A DNA stretch of 57,210 bases from positions 1 to 57,210 of the forward strand of contig NZ_CP006372.1 in NCBI RefSeq assembly GCF_001442755.1, given 5' to 3'. Below the pieces are notes generated by a model, which was given only the letters and a program-made list of their open reading frames with translations, was not told the origin of the DNA and searched no databases. Below, piece by piece: positions 8,198-16,342 of the stretch; position 1 is the first letter of the stretch; each line of letters opens with the position of its first letter. The DNA comes from Aureimonas sp. AU20. Lineage in GTDB: Bacteria; Pseudomonadota; Alphaproteobacteria; Rhizobiales; Rhizobiaceae. The position numbers and the translations under genes are program-made.

Positions 8198-8500
8198 TGG
8201 GGGAAGACGCTCATAGGGATTGCAAAACTCGACGCCCATCGGAGCAAAACCCTTAGCGTTCCGGGTCAGAAGAGTGAGGCCTCGCGCATGGGCCGTTGCA
8301 GCGATCGCGACGTCCGCAAATCCGGGATCGCTTCCAGCGTCTCGGGCACGATCCATTGAGAGGAGCTGCTGCCTGTGCGGCGGCGAGATCGAAGGGTAAG
8401 ATACAGGCCGCATACAGGTGTTCGATCGTCAGCCACCAGTCTCGCAGGGCGCTTGCTTTGCTAGATGCGCCTTTGCGTTCGAGCTTGGCAATTGGGGAGG
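8198..8500 (-). pseudogene. Second PIN-domain (VapC-like) toxin remnant
   Basis: Two frames together carry the C-terminal half of a PIN protein. SPIAKLERKG...SALRDWWLTIEHLY and ILPFDLAAAQAAAPL lie at about 8358-8498; after a frameshift come DPGFADVAIAATAHARGLTL and LTRNAKGFAPMGVEFCNPYE to about 8198. The D-x-x-I/L-A-A-T-A and LTRN-x-K-x-F motifs are diagnostic of VapC. The N-terminal part with the first catalytic aspartate was not found, and no antitoxin remnant was identified. Confidence 0.6.
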
Positions 8501-8944
8501 ATGCCGGGCGCTCTGCCCGGCGACCCTCAAGGCTTTCGCCGCGCCGCCGATCTAGCCGGGCTTCGCGACAAGTGCGTGACAGGATCGAGACCATGTCGCA
8601 GCCCCTCGCGCGAGTGCGCGGGACGATCATAGAAAATTCCCAGGCGCAAAGTGGATCGCTCGCTCGGCCGTTCTCGGCGGTTGGCGACGCGCAAAGGCCA
8701 CGCTTCACGCAAAGTGGTGGCGGCGTTCAACACCATGGTGGACCTTTTTGTGAGACGGCCGGGCGCGATCCATGCGCAGGCTGCATGTCGTCCGTGCAGG
8801 TGGCCGATAGCGAAGAGACGCAGGGCTCCCCTTCGGTCTTTGCGCTACTATCGAGCGTAGGCGAGGCGTAGGTTCTGGGCATCGAAAGAACACGAACGCG
8901 CTGGCCACCACCGATGAGAGGCCGGACAGACAAGGAAGCCCACC
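8501..8944. other. Gene-free region
   Basis: Short overlapping frames on both strands but none with recognisable protein sequence or a good ribosome binding site. The first part may contain further eroded pieces of the PIN gene. The last 40 bases hold the leader and AAGGA of the DUF1127 gene. Confidence 0.3.
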
Positions 8945-9088
8945 ATGAACCTCGCTCGCTCCTTCAACGCTTGGCGCCAGTATCGCAGCACCGCCAACGA
9001 GCTGAACCGCTTGTCGCAGCGCGAACTCTCCGATCTTGGCATCTCGCGCTCCGAGATCCCGGACATCGCCCGCCAGTCGGTGCGCTAA
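8945..9088 (+). CDS. DUF1127 (YjiS-like) small protein
   Basis: 47-residue protein with AAGGAAG about seven bases before the ATG. It begins MNLARSFNAWRQYRSTANEL and carries the DUF1127 signature LSQRELSDLGISRSEIP. These small arginine-rich proteins are abundant in alphaproteobacteria, and some family members act in phosphate/carbon metabolism or RNA turnover; no specific role can be assigned here. It stands alone and is followed by a strong intrinsic terminator, so it is a single-gene transcript. Confidence 0.8.
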   Translation: MNLARSFNAWRQYRSTANELNRLSQRELSDLGISRSEIPDIARQSVR

Positions 9089-9175
9089 CAGTTTTACGCT
9101 TTCGTCCCGGCCGGTCCTCCCCCGGCCTGCGGCGACCCGGCCAAGAGGTTCCTCCCACCCTTGGCCCTAAGCTGA

Positions 9176-9212
9176 CGCCCTTGCCGGTCCTCCCCCGGCA
9201 AGGGCGTTTTCG
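9176..9212 (+). terminator. Intrinsic terminator after the DUF1127 gene
   Basis: CGCCCTTGCCGG (9176-9187) pairs perfectly with CCGGCAAGGGCG (9195-9206) across a 7-base loop and is followed by TTTT. A weaker GC-rich hairpin precedes it. Confidence 0.8.
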
Positions 9213-9496
9213 TTTGGACCGGTCGCCTCACACCAAGCGCCGGTATCAGCAGTTTCAACCGATCAGGCGGACCCCTTGATCTGCCCCAATGGGGCCGGCT
9301 GCCTGAATGAGAGCCTGAGGAGCGTCAATCTCGCGATTGCCGGAACCTGTTCAGCCTAGCTGAGTTTTGACCACCCCAGCGCTTGACCCACATGGGAGGC
9401 GTTCGCTAGGCGTGGCTTTACCAAGGCGGACTTACGACCGCTTCTGTTTCGCAAGGTCTCTCCGGGATCGTGTCGCAGCCATCCCAGGGGACGTGC

Positions 9497-10081
9497 ATGC
9501 TGAGAAGACTCTACGACTGGACCATGCGCCTAGCTGCGCGGCCTCGCGCTGCCTATGCTCTTGGGGCAGTTTCCTTTGCAGAAAGCTCGTTCTTTCCGAT
9601 CCCGCCCGACGCACTGCTGATCCCGATGGTGATCGCCAAGCGAAGCCAGGCATGGCTTCTGGCCTTCATCTGCACGGTCACATCGGTTCTGGGAGCGCTC
9701 TTCGGCTACTTCATCGGCGCCGTCCTGTTCGAGGAAATCGCACGGCCGATCCTCGCCTTCTATGGCTACGCCGACGAGTTTTCAGATTTCGCCGTCACCT
9801 ACAACGAGTGGGGCGCCTGGATCGTTCTGATCGCCGGCGGCCTGACCCCGTTCCCCTTCAAGGTCGTCACCATCGCCAGCGGTGCCACCGCGCTGAATCC
9901 AGTCGTGTTTCTCCTGTCGGCCATCGCTGCGAGAGCCGTCCGCTTCTACGTCGTCGCTGGTCTTCTCTACTGGTTTGGCCCACCCATCCGGGACTTCATC
10001 GAAAAGCGCCTAGCGGTCGTATTCAGCCTGGCACTGGCAGCCTTGATCGGAGGGTTCGTAGCGGTCCGTCTGTTCGTTTAG
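9497..10081 (+). CDS. DedA/YqaA-family inner-membrane protein
   Basis: 194-residue polytopic membrane protein. The start at ATG 9497 has AGGGG seven bases upstream; an in-frame GTG at 9470 is less likely. It carries the SNARE-associated (DedA) signature: SFAESSFFPIPPDALLIPMV early on, and a second re-entrant-like segment GGLTPFPFKVVTIASG. Hydrophobic segments between them give about five membrane spans. DedA relatives act in lipid carrier and phospholipid flipping and membrane homeostasis; the substrate is unknown here. It is convergent with the iron operon across a long palindrome. Confidence 0.8.
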   Translation: MLRRLYDWTMRLAARPRAAYALGAVSFAESSFFPIPPDALLIPMVIAKRSQAWLLAFICTVTSVLGALFGYFIGAVLFEEIARPILAFYGYADEFSDFAVTYNEWGAWIVLIAGGLTPFPFKVVTIASGATALNPVVFLLSAIAARAVRFYVVAGLLYWFGPPIRDFIEKRLAVVFSLALAALIGGFVAVRLFV

Positions 10082-10097
10082 CCTTCTTCGCCACCCA

Positions 10098-10135
10098 TCC
10101 TACGAACAGGCTCGATGCAGAGCCTGTTCGTAGGA
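10098..10135. terminator. 16-bp perfect palindrome between convergent genes
   Basis: TCCTACGAACAGGCTC (10098-10113) and GAGCCTGTTCGTAGGA (10120-10135) are perfect inverted arms with a 6-base loop. It sits between the DedA gene and the end of the iron operon, so a bidirectional terminator is the simplest reading. There is no U-tract on either side, so the call is moderate. Confidence 0.55.
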
Positions 10136-10198
10136 GCGAGAACGGCGAAAATGGCCAGACCTAAGCTCCTGGGGCCAGAGCGGCCGGGCGATGCAGGT

Positions 10199-11014
10199 TC
10201 AGTTCAGGCCGAGCTTGCCGCGCAGCGTCGAGAGATTTTCGGCCAGCAAGTTGACGTTGGCAGCCAGGACCTTGCGATCCTCGTCCGTTAGCTTCTCGTA
10301 TTTCTCATAGCCCGTGCTGGTCCGATATTTGTCGAGAGTCGTGTCAACGGTGGCAAAACTCTTGTCGACCTTGCCGACAAAGGCCGTGTCGCCCTTCTCG
10401 ATGAGCGGACGGACGAGTTCGTAAATCTTCTTGGAGCCGTCAAAATTGCCCCGGAAGTCCCAAAGGTCGGTGCCGCTGTAGCGGTCTTCCTCGCCGGAGA
10501 TCTTGGTTGCGGCGACCTCTTCCATCAGGGCGGCGGCTCCGCCCACGACCTTCTCCGGCGGCAGGGTCAGGTCGGCGATACGCTTCTCCAACTCGGTCAC
10601 GTCCGCCAGCAGCTTGTCGGCGATAGGCGCCAGCCCTTCGGTGGAGTTCTGCGAGAACAGACCGTATTCCAGGCGGTGGAAGCCCGTGAAGCCTGGATCC
10701 TGCTCGTGTTTCTCATGGTCGTCGGCGCGCGAGTCGATCGAACCGTCGAGATCGCTGAAGAGTTCGGCGATCGGCTCCACCGCCTCGTAGCTCATCCGCG
10801 TCGGCGCGAAGAGCATCTTCGCCTTCTCCAGCTCGCCTGCCTTCACGGCATTGGTGAAGGCCTTCGTGTCCTTAGCGAGCTGCGCAAGCTTCTCGGAGAC
10901 GTAGATCTTGTACTCGGCCACCGGTTGCACGATGTCGAGCGGCGAGACTTCGGCCTGGGCGGGGCCTGCCAGAAGGACGGCCAGCGCCGCGCCACGCAGG
11001 AGAGAGGTCTTCAT
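10199..11014 (-). CDS. efeM: EfeM-like periplasmic imelysin (M75) protein
   Basis: 271 residues with a Sec signal peptide (cleavage likely after GPAQA) and one imelysin/peptidase-M75 domain. The metal-binding HxxE motif is in FTGFHRLEYGLF. It lacks the cupredoxin domain, so it is the short EfeM form that accompanies full-length EfeO and is thought to bind and deliver iron to the EfeU permease in the periplasm. It is the last gene of efeU-efeO-efeB-efeM, 14 bases after efeB, with GGAG before the ATG. Confidence 0.85.
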   Translation of the reverse strand: MKTSLLRGAALAVLLAGPAQAEVSPLDIVQPVAEYKIYVSEKLAQLAKDTKAFTNAVKAGELEKAKMLFAPTRMSYEAVEPIAELFSDLDGSIDSRADDHEKHEQDPGFTGFHRLEYGLFSQNSTEGLAPIADKLLADVTELEKRIADLTLPPEKVVGGAAALMEEVAATKISGEEDRYSGTDLWDFRGNFDGSKKIYELVRPLIEKGDTAFVGKVDKSFATVDTTLDKYRTSTGYEKYEKLTDEDRKVLAANVNLLAENLSTLRGKLGLN

Positions 11015-11028
11015 GAGTCAGGTCTCCG

Positions 11029-12345
11029 TTAAGATTTGCGACTGGCTGCCGCTTCGAGAAGCAAGCGGCCGAGAAAGTCCTCGCCGTCCCGGACGCCGGG
11101 CAGGGTGAAGAAATAGCCGCCGCCGACCGGTTTGATGTATTCCTCGAGCGGCTCGCCATCGAGCCGCCTCTGGACCGCGATGAAACTCCGTTCGAGATCG
11201 GCCTGATAGGCGATGAAGAGCAGGCCCTGGTCGAGCTGGCCGTTCTTGGTGACGCCGTTGGAATAGTTGAAGGGACGACGCAGCATCAGGCTGGCCCGCG
11301 CCTCCGGCGTGCGCGGATTGGCAAGGCGGATATGGGCGTCGAGCCGGGTAAGCGCGCCCTCGGGATCCCGGCCGTAGTCCGGCACGTGGCTCTCCGTCGT
11401 GCCGCCGTCCAGCGGCGCGCCGCTGGCTTTGCGTCGGCCAAGGATCGCCTCCTGCTCGCCCAGCGGCGTGCGGTCCCATCGTTCCACGAAATTACGGATG
11501 ATGCGGACCGCCTGATAGGTGCCGTCTCTAGCCCAGTCCGGTTCGTTTCCCGCGTCCCCGACCCAGACGACGCTCTCCATCATGGCCGCGTCGCGCGAGT
11601 CTGGATTGGCCGACCCATCCCGAAAGCCCAGGAAATTGCGCGCACTCTCATGCGTCCCGTCGCGGCTCGGCGGCAGGATCGGCACGGTGCCTTCCTGCTT
11701 CCAGCGGATCACCAGAAGGTCTGGAAGCGATTTGATGATGTCGCGCAGCGCATGGATCGTGGCGTCCGGCGTGTTGGCGCAGATCTGGAGCGAAAGGTCG
11801 CCGTGGCATAGCGAGGCGTTCAGGGCGTCGTTCCGGAACTGCGTCATGCGCTGCAAGCGTCGCGGCGCCAGGGGCGCCAGCCACGGACGCTGGTCGAAGA
11901 AAGAATGGCCGAGCGACAGCGTCATGGTCAGGTTATCGGCAGCCGGGACGGGGCCGAGAATGCCGGAATCGGCTGGCGGCAGCTTCGGGTCGAGTTCGGG
12001 CACCGGGCCGCCTGCCATCAGGAAGCGAAAGCGCTCGGTCAGGGTGCGCAGCAGCCGCTCGACGTCCTCCGGGCTCTCGGCCAGCGTATCGAAGGAGGCG
12101 ATCATGCCGGCGGCGGGTCTGGGCGTGACGATGCCGCTCTGATGGCGCCCTTCGAACGGTTGAACCTCTCGCGCCCGATCGCTGCGAGGCACTTCGGACA
12201 CCTGCTCGTCTGGCTTCGGGCCTGCCGAGACGCCGGCGGGGCGAAGCGCCACCGCGGCGGCCGTCGCGCCTCCGGCAAAGCCGACGAGGAGCCGACGCCG
12301 ATTGGTGACGAAGCCGGAGTTCGAGGTTCTGGTGTCGCCCGTCAT
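11029..12345 (-). CDS. efeB: EfeB, Tat-exported DyP-type haem peroxidase
   Basis: 438-residue dye-decolourising peroxidase. The N-terminus has a twin-arginine signal (NRRRLLVGFAGG), so it is folded with haem before export. The DyP signature GxxDG is present in NFLGFRDGSANPD (catalytic aspartate), and the proximal histidine region is VDSHIRLANP-like (LDAHIRLANPRTPE). In EfeUOB systems it oxidises ferrous iron or handles haem in the periplasm. Its ATG overlaps the efeO stop (ATGA), giving tight coupling. Confidence 0.9.
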   Translation of the reverse strand: MTGDTRTSNSGFVTNRRRLLVGFAGGATAAAVALRPAGVSAGPKPDEQVSEVPRSDRAREVQPFEGRHQSGIVTPRPAAGMIASFDTLAESPEDVERLLRTLTERFRFLMAGGPVPELDPKLPPADSGILGPVPAADNLTMTLSLGHSFFDQRPWLAPLAPRRLQRMTQFRNDALNASLCHGDLSLQICANTPDATIHALRDIIKSLPDLLVIRWKQEGTVPILPPSRDGTHESARNFLGFRDGSANPDSRDAAMMESVVWVGDAGNEPDWARDGTYQAVRIIRNFVERWDRTPLGEQEAILGRRKASGAPLDGGTTESHVPDYGRDPEGALTRLDAHIRLANPRTPEARASLMLRRPFNYSNGVTKNGQLDQGLLFIAYQADLERSFIAVQRRLDGEPLEEYIKPVGGGYFFTLPGVRDGEDFLGRLLLEAAASRKS

Positions 12346-13544
12346 GCGCCGTCCTGCCCGAACCCGACCGCTGCGTTGAGCTGGTCCATCACCTGGCCGA
12401 GCGCTTTCACACCATCGACCAGCGCCGCGCGCTGGAGCTCCGGCATGGTGCGCACGTCGGGATAGCGGTCGCCCTCGCGAAGCGCCGCGAGTTGTCCGTT
12501 CACGCTTGCGAGCGCGGATTCCACCGCGCCAAATTGCCCGGGCGCGGCGTCGGTCGCCACGGGCTTGACGAGCGTCACGATCTTAGCGACGCCGGCAAGG
12601 GTCGCCTCTGCGTCGGCCAGGTCGCTATGGGCGTAAAGCTCGGCCCCGCCGGCGGAGAGCGTGTCGGCGAGAGCGCCGAGGCTTCGCACCGCACCTTCGC
12701 CCATCGTCTCGGGTCGCAGTCGCAGAGCGCGCAGACGGGCCTGAAGCGTGTCGACATCGGCGACGAGCCGCGCTGAGATCGGAGCCAGCCCGTCGAGCGT
12801 GCCGCGCGCGAACAGCCCGTATTCGATGCGGTGGAAGCCGGTGAAGGCGGGGTCCTCCTCGCGCTTCTCCAGATAGGTGGCGAGCGGATCGATTGCGTTG
12901 GCAAGGTCGCCGATGCGCCCGGCGACGGGCGCGAGCCGGGCATAGGGCGCCCGCGCCTCGGTATAGAGCGCGCGCGCAGCCGCGAGATCCCCGGCGCGGA
13001 TCGCCTCGTCGAGCGCTGCCACGTCGCGCGCCAGGGCGCGAGACTGAAGCGCCACGAAGACCTGATACTCCGCCAGCGGGCCGATGAAGGCGGTCAGCGC
13101 CGGGCGCTCGTTCGCGCCTCCGGAGTCAGCGGAAGGGGTTACGGTCAAGATGCCGCGAGGATTGGACAGGAGGCCGCAGGTGACGGCGTATTCGCCGGGC
13201 CGCAGCCGTGCGGCCAAGGTCTGAGACAGGCCGGGCGCGATGTTCTCGCGCTCCTCCAGCACCATGACACCGTCGAGGATCTCCCATTCCACGGCACGGT
13301 CGGTCTCGTTCACGACCCGAAAAAGCGTGCGTCCGGCGGGGACGGTCAGTGCGTTCGGTTGGCAGCGATTGTCCCGCAGCGTGACGGTGACAGCCCCGTC
13401 GCTCTGGCCAGCCGCGCGCGTGGCTGCGAGCTGCGAGGCATAGGCGAAGGCGCCGAGCCCGGCGAGCATCAGGAGGCCGGACCCGGCTGCCCCCCACAGA
13501 AGGAGCCGGTTCGAGCCGCCGGATGGAGGGGTGGACCCTGACAT
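12342..13544 (-). CDS. efeO: EfeO, periplasmic cupredoxin plus M75 iron-binding protein
   Basis: 400 residues from the ATG at 13544 (AGGA seven bases upstream). An N-terminal hydrophobic anchor or signal (LLLWGAAGSGLLMLAGLGAF) is followed by a cupredoxin domain with the EfeO cysteines and acidic ligands (RDNRCQPN, VEWEILDGVMVLEERENI, YAVTCGLL). Then comes an M75 domain with HxxE in FTGFHRIEYGLF. The two-domain form is the usual EfeO that binds ferrous/ferric iron and donates it to EfeU. The uncleaved-looking N-terminus suggests membrane tethering. It lies 20 bases after efeU and overlaps efeB. Confidence 0.88.
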   Translation of the reverse strand: MSGSTPPSGGSNRLLLWGAAGSGLLMLAGLGAFAYASQLAATRAAGQSDGAVTVTLRDNRCQPNALTVPAGRTLFRVVNETDRAVEWEILDGVMVLEERENIAPGLSQTLAARLRPGEYAVTCGLLSNPRGILTVTPSADSGGANERPALTAFIGPLAEYQVFVALQSRALARDVAALDEAIRAGDLAAARALYTEARAPYARLAPVAGRIGDLANAIDPLATYLEKREEDPAFTGFHRIEYGLFARGTLDGLAPISARLVADVDTLQARLRALRLRPETMGEGAVRSLGALADTLSAGGAELYAHSDLADAEATLAGVAKIVTLVKPVATDAAPGQFGAVESALASVNGQLAALREGDRYPDVRTMPELQRAALVDGVKALGQVMDQLNAAVGFGQDGA

Positions 13545-13564
13545 GATTGATCCTTGGGTTCGGC

Positions 13565-14398
13565 TCAACTCAGCGCGGCGGCGGGGCGCCGACCCGGCGT
13601 AGAGGGTCGCAGGAAGGCGGTGAGCGTCACCGCGAGGTAGGCGACATAGACCAAGAGCTCCCCGACCGTCGGGTCTGCGAGATAGCCGAACAGGCCGGAC
13701 AGGATGCTACCCGGCAGTCCGTCCACGGGCAGGACAGGGCTGAGGTCGAAGACGACCGTCTGAAGCGCGTTCCATACCCCGGCCTCGTGCAGATGGCGCA
13801 GCGCGCCCGACAGGATGCCCGCTGCGACGAAGAGAATGAACACGCCTGTCCAACGGAAGAAGCGCCGGAGATCCAGCCGCACGCCTCCGGCATAGATGCC
13901 GTAGCCGATGAGAGCCGAGACCACGAGGCCGAGCAGCGCGCCCAGCGGCCCCGAGGCGCCGGGGCTCTGTTGGAAAATTGCCAGGAGGAAGAAGACTGAC
14001 TCCAGTCCCTCACGTGCCACCGCGAAGAAGACGAGGCCGACCAGCGCTAGGCCGCGCGTGCGCGAAGCCGAGAGCGCTGTGTCGATCGAGCTTTGCAGCT
14101 CGGTCTTCAGCGAGCTGGCGGCGCGGCGCATCCACAGGACCATGGAGGTGAGGATCCCCACGGCCACGAAGCCGACCAGCGCTTCGAACAGCTCTTGCGT
14201 GCGCTGCGGGAATTCAGCGCTCGCCAGCTGCAGGCCGGCGCCGACGAAGAGAGCCAGGGCTACGGCCAGGAAGATGCCGATCCAGACCGCCGGCATCCAG
14301 ACACCGCGCCCGGTACGCGAGAGATAACCCGCGACGATCCCCACGATCAGGGCGGCTTCTAGCCCTTCGCGAAGCATGATGAGGAACGGGACGAGCAT
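13565..14398 (-). CDS. efeU: EfeU, Ftr1-type ferrous iron permease
   Basis: 277-residue inner-membrane permease of the OFeT/Ftr1 family. Two REGLE iron-binding motifs are seen, at residues 10-14 (MLREGLEAAL) and 129-133 (AREGLESVF), within about seven hydrophobic spans. The start at 14398 places the first REGLE where homologues have it; the upstream in-frame extension is not needed. It is the first gene of the operon, and its leader holds an Irr-like box and a hairpin with a T-tract. Confidence 0.9.
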   Translation of the reverse strand: MLVPFLIMLREGLEAALIVGIVAGYLSRTGRGVWMPAVWIGIFLAVALALFVGAGLQLASAEFPQRTQELFEALVGFVAVGILTSMVLWMRRAASSLKTELQSSIDTALSASRTRGLALVGLVFFAVAREGLESVFFLLAIFQQSPGASGPLGALLGLVVSALIGYGIYAGGVRLDLRRFFRWTGVFILFVAAGILSGALRHLHEAGVWNALQTVVFDLSPVLPVDGLPGSILSGLFGYLADPTVGELLVYVAYLAVTLTAFLRPSTPGRRPAAALS

Positions 14399-14423
14399 GG
14401 CCGGACACGAAGCGAAGAGGGAC

Positions 14424-14442
14424 AAAAACGGGACCTTTCCCG
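14424..14442 (-). terminator. Leader hairpin with T-tract ahead of efeU
   Basis: On the minus strand ACGGG-AAAGGT-CCCGT is followed directly by a run of T. It lies between the Irr-like box and the efeU start, so it could be an attenuator or an upstream terminator. The stem is only 5 bp, so function is uncertain. Confidence 0.35.
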
Positions 14443-14486
14443 TCTCGCCCTCTTAATCCTTCACGAAATTGTCAGCAATTGCTATG

Positions 14487-14504
14487 TTCTAAAACGGTTC
14501 TAAG
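14487..14504 (-). promoter_or_regulatory. Irr-like (ICE) box upstream of efeUOBM
   Basis: The minus strand reads CTTAGAACCGTTTTAGAA. Against the rhizobial iron-control-element consensus TTTAGAAYNRTTCTAAA it matches at 14 of 17 positions and has the same dyad symmetry. Irr is the haem-responsive iron regulator of Hyphomicrobiales. Position about 90 bases upstream of efeU fits promoter control, and host-encoded Irr would be the regulator (inference). Confidence 0.5.
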
Positions 14505-14628
14505 AACCTCGCGCCAGTGGCTTCTCTCGGGCGGGTTTTGGGCTTCATCTGGCGATACGTTTAAATGCTCCCGGCGAGCCTATGACGCCCCTTTCATGCC
14601 TGATCTCGATGGTCTCGCTCCACCCTGT

Positions 14629-14715
14629 TGAACATCCGTCGAACAGCCGTCCACGTCCAGACAAGGCTTGGTGTCGATCATGTCCAACAGGTGATCAACG
14701 GGTGTTCAACGGGTG
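14629..14715 (+). repeat. 11-bp phased repeats upstream of the KfrA-like gene
   Basis: Units related to TCAACGGGTG begin at 14629 (TGAACATCCG), 14640 (CGAACAGCCG), 14684 (CCAACAGGTG), 14695 and 14706 (TCAACGGGTG twice). Every start is a multiple of 11 bases from the others, one helical turn per unit, and the last ends six bases before the ATG. Same-face operator binding by the downstream protein is the likely reading. Confidence 0.65.
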
Positions 14716-14721
14716 TATGGC

Positions 14722-15249
14722 ATGGCTGAAGACTGGTTGACCTACAGTGAGTTAGGCGAGCGTCTTGGCGTATCATCTGAAGCGGCTCGGCAGAAGTCCA
14801 TGCGCCTTCGCCTGCGCAAACAGTCCGGAAACGATGGCAAGGTGCGGGTCTGGGTCGATTGGCAGGACGTTGCCGCTAGCACGACGGCGCGCAAATCCAA
14901 GGACGACGAGACCGACGAAACGGCCGATGAACAGGCGTACGACGAGCGTACGATCGCGGCTCTCGAAGCGCATATCGAGAGCCTTCGGGAGGCTGTCCAG
15001 CGTGGAGAGACCGCGTTCCATGCCGAACGCGCCCGAGCCGACGACGAGCGCGCTCGAGCGGATCGGGAGCGTGACCGAGCCGACGCCGAACGGGGCAGGG
15101 TAGACGAGCTTCTACGTCGGGTCGCAGACCTCGCGACCGGGGCCGTCCAACAGGCGGACAACGACCGTCGAACGGGCGAAGACCTAGCGCGCCTGCGGGC
15201 CGAGCTGGAGCAGATGCAACGTCCATGGTGGAAGCGTCTCGTAGGATGA
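14722..15249 (+). CDS. KfrA-like DNA-binding coiled-coil protein
   Basis: 175 residues. The N-terminal 50 form an HTH (WLTYSELGERLGVSSEAARQ). Residues about 65-165 are a long, highly charged coiled coil with arginine/aspartate-rich near-repeats (ERARADDERARADRERDRAD), and the end is PWWKRLVG. N-terminal HTH plus long coiled-coil tail is the architecture of plasmid KfrA proteins, which bind operators in their own promoter and support stable inheritance. Direct 11-bp repeats both before the start and straight after the stop back this. ATG 14722 has no visible ribosome binding site because the repeats occupy that position. Confidence 0.6.
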   Translation: MAEDWLTYSELGERLGVSSEAARQKSMRLRLRKQSGNDGKVRVWVDWQDVAASTTARKSKDDETDETADEQAYDERTIAALEAHIESLREAVQRGETAFHAERARADDERARADRERDRADAERGRVDELLRRVADLATGAVQQADNDRRTGEDLARLRAELEQMQRPWWKRLVG

Positions 15250-15289
15250 ACGGGTGTCGGACGAGCGTTGAACAGGTGTTGAACAGGTG
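15247..15289 (+). repeat. 11-bp phased repeats downstream of the KfrA-like gene
   Basis: TGAACGGGTG at 15247 (overlapping the stop codon) and TGAACAGGTG at 15269 and 15280 continue the same 11-base unit, spaced 22 and 11. Repeats on both sides would allow the protein to bridge across its own gene (inference). Confidence 0.6.
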
Positions 15290-15557
15290 TTGAGCGCCCT
15301 CGAGATTTCAGTAGCTTGTATCTGAGATATCAGAGCATGGATGAGAGCGGATGGAGAACGAGATGCCGTGCCAACGGGAATGGAACACCTGCTCTCATTC
15401 GCTTGGCGCTCCTGGGAGCACATGGTCTGCATGACCAACGCCGTCCGGCTGGGAGTGAAGTCTCTCTAGCTCGCCTGTTCGCGTCAAAATCTTGGAACGA
15501 CAAAGGCGCCGCTCAAACGAGCGACGCCTCCAAATAAACGACCTCAGTTCGAGGACA

Positions 15558-15965
15558 TCAGGCAGCTGCGATGGCCTTCTCGATGTCGCCGCTGGTCTGG
15601 CCCGTGAGATCCTTCGAGATCTCGCCAACAAGGGCCTCCTTCAGCTTGACATGATAGTGCTTACGCATCTCGCCGAGCGCCCTCGGAGCGGCGATCACCA
15701 CGAGCTTCGATAGTTTGCCGGAGATGGCTTGGTTGTTCAGGATGTCAATCACGCCGGTCACGAAGCCGTCTTCGTCCTGCGTGTTGTCGTCCGGGTTGGC
15801 CGAACTGCTGGCGTGGCCTTTGCCCCCGCTCTTGTTGTCGGTGTTGACGGCTTCTGCAGGCAGTGCGGTGAGGCTCGGGTTGGCTTCGTCGCCGCTGTTG
15901 CGAAAGAGGCTGAGTTTCTGGCCATCGACAACTGCAACCGTCGCACCGTTGGGAAGCTGCATCAT
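15558..15965 (-). CDS. Host attachment protein family (baeRF12-like)
   Basis: 135 residues with GGAG just before the ATG. The start (LPNGATVAVVDGQKLSLFRN), the asparagine/serine-rich middle (HASSSANPDD), the helix FVTGVIDILNNQ and the core LVVIAAPRALGEMRKHYHVK then EISKDLT are typical of the 'protein required for attachment to host cells' family. That family is related to the bacterial eRF1-like baeRF proteins. The family name comes from early Agrobacterium annotation; actual function is unproven. It is monocistronic and in opposite orientation to its neighbours. Confidence 0.75.
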   Translation of the reverse strand: MMQLPNGATVAVVDGQKLSLFRNSGDEANPSLTALPAEAVNTDNKSGGKGHASSSANPDDNTQDEDGFVTGVIDILNNQAISGKLSKLVVIAAPRALGEMRKHYHVKLKEALVGEISKDLTGQTSGDIEKAIAAA

Positions 15966-16118
15966 AATTCTCCGTTCTGAAGCCGCGAGGAATATCGCTG
16001 CCTTTGAACGGACCTAACGCCGAGGCGCCCTGATCGCTCCGGACCAATCGATCCGAAGCAGTTCAGAAACGTCCCTACCCTCCGCGGTGGTGCCTTTCCT
16101 TCCTAAGGGGCATTGCCG

Positions 16119-16337
16119 CTAACTCTCGACACGGTTGCCCAGCACGCAGACCACGGGCTTGTTCCCGGCCAGGCGCCGCAGGACGCGGAAGCCGTGCGCG
16201 GGATCGGCGCGCCAGACGTCGCCGGCGCAAACCAGGACGTCGAAGTCGGGGGGCGTGGGGGCGAAGGCATCGGGGTGGGGAAGGGTCTCCAGATGGAGAT
16301 CGGACAAGATCCAAAGCCGGGCGATCGTGTTGGTCAT
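16119..16337 (-). CDS. Truncated metallophosphoesterase
   Basis: 72 residues covering only the front of a calcineurin-like phosphoesterase. The D-x-H motif is in LWILSDLHLE and the second metal motif GD in VLVCAGDVW. The next motif, normally GNH, reads GNR, and the protein ends three residues later (VES). Family members run over 200 residues, so the catalytic core is incomplete. It starts six bases after the stop of the upstream hypothetical gene. It is probably an inactive remnant; continuation in other frames downstream was not found. Confidence 0.6.
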   Translation of the reverse strand: MTNTIARLWILSDLHLETLPHPDAFAPTPPDFDVLVCAGDVWRADPAHGFRVLRRLAGNKPVVCVLGNRVES

Positions 16338-16342
16338 CCGCG

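Noticed and set aside
14629..15289. Possible CRISPR array from short direct repeats
   Set aside because: Unit is 11 bases with no constant-length spacers and flanks a DNA-binding-protein gene; fits operator repeats.
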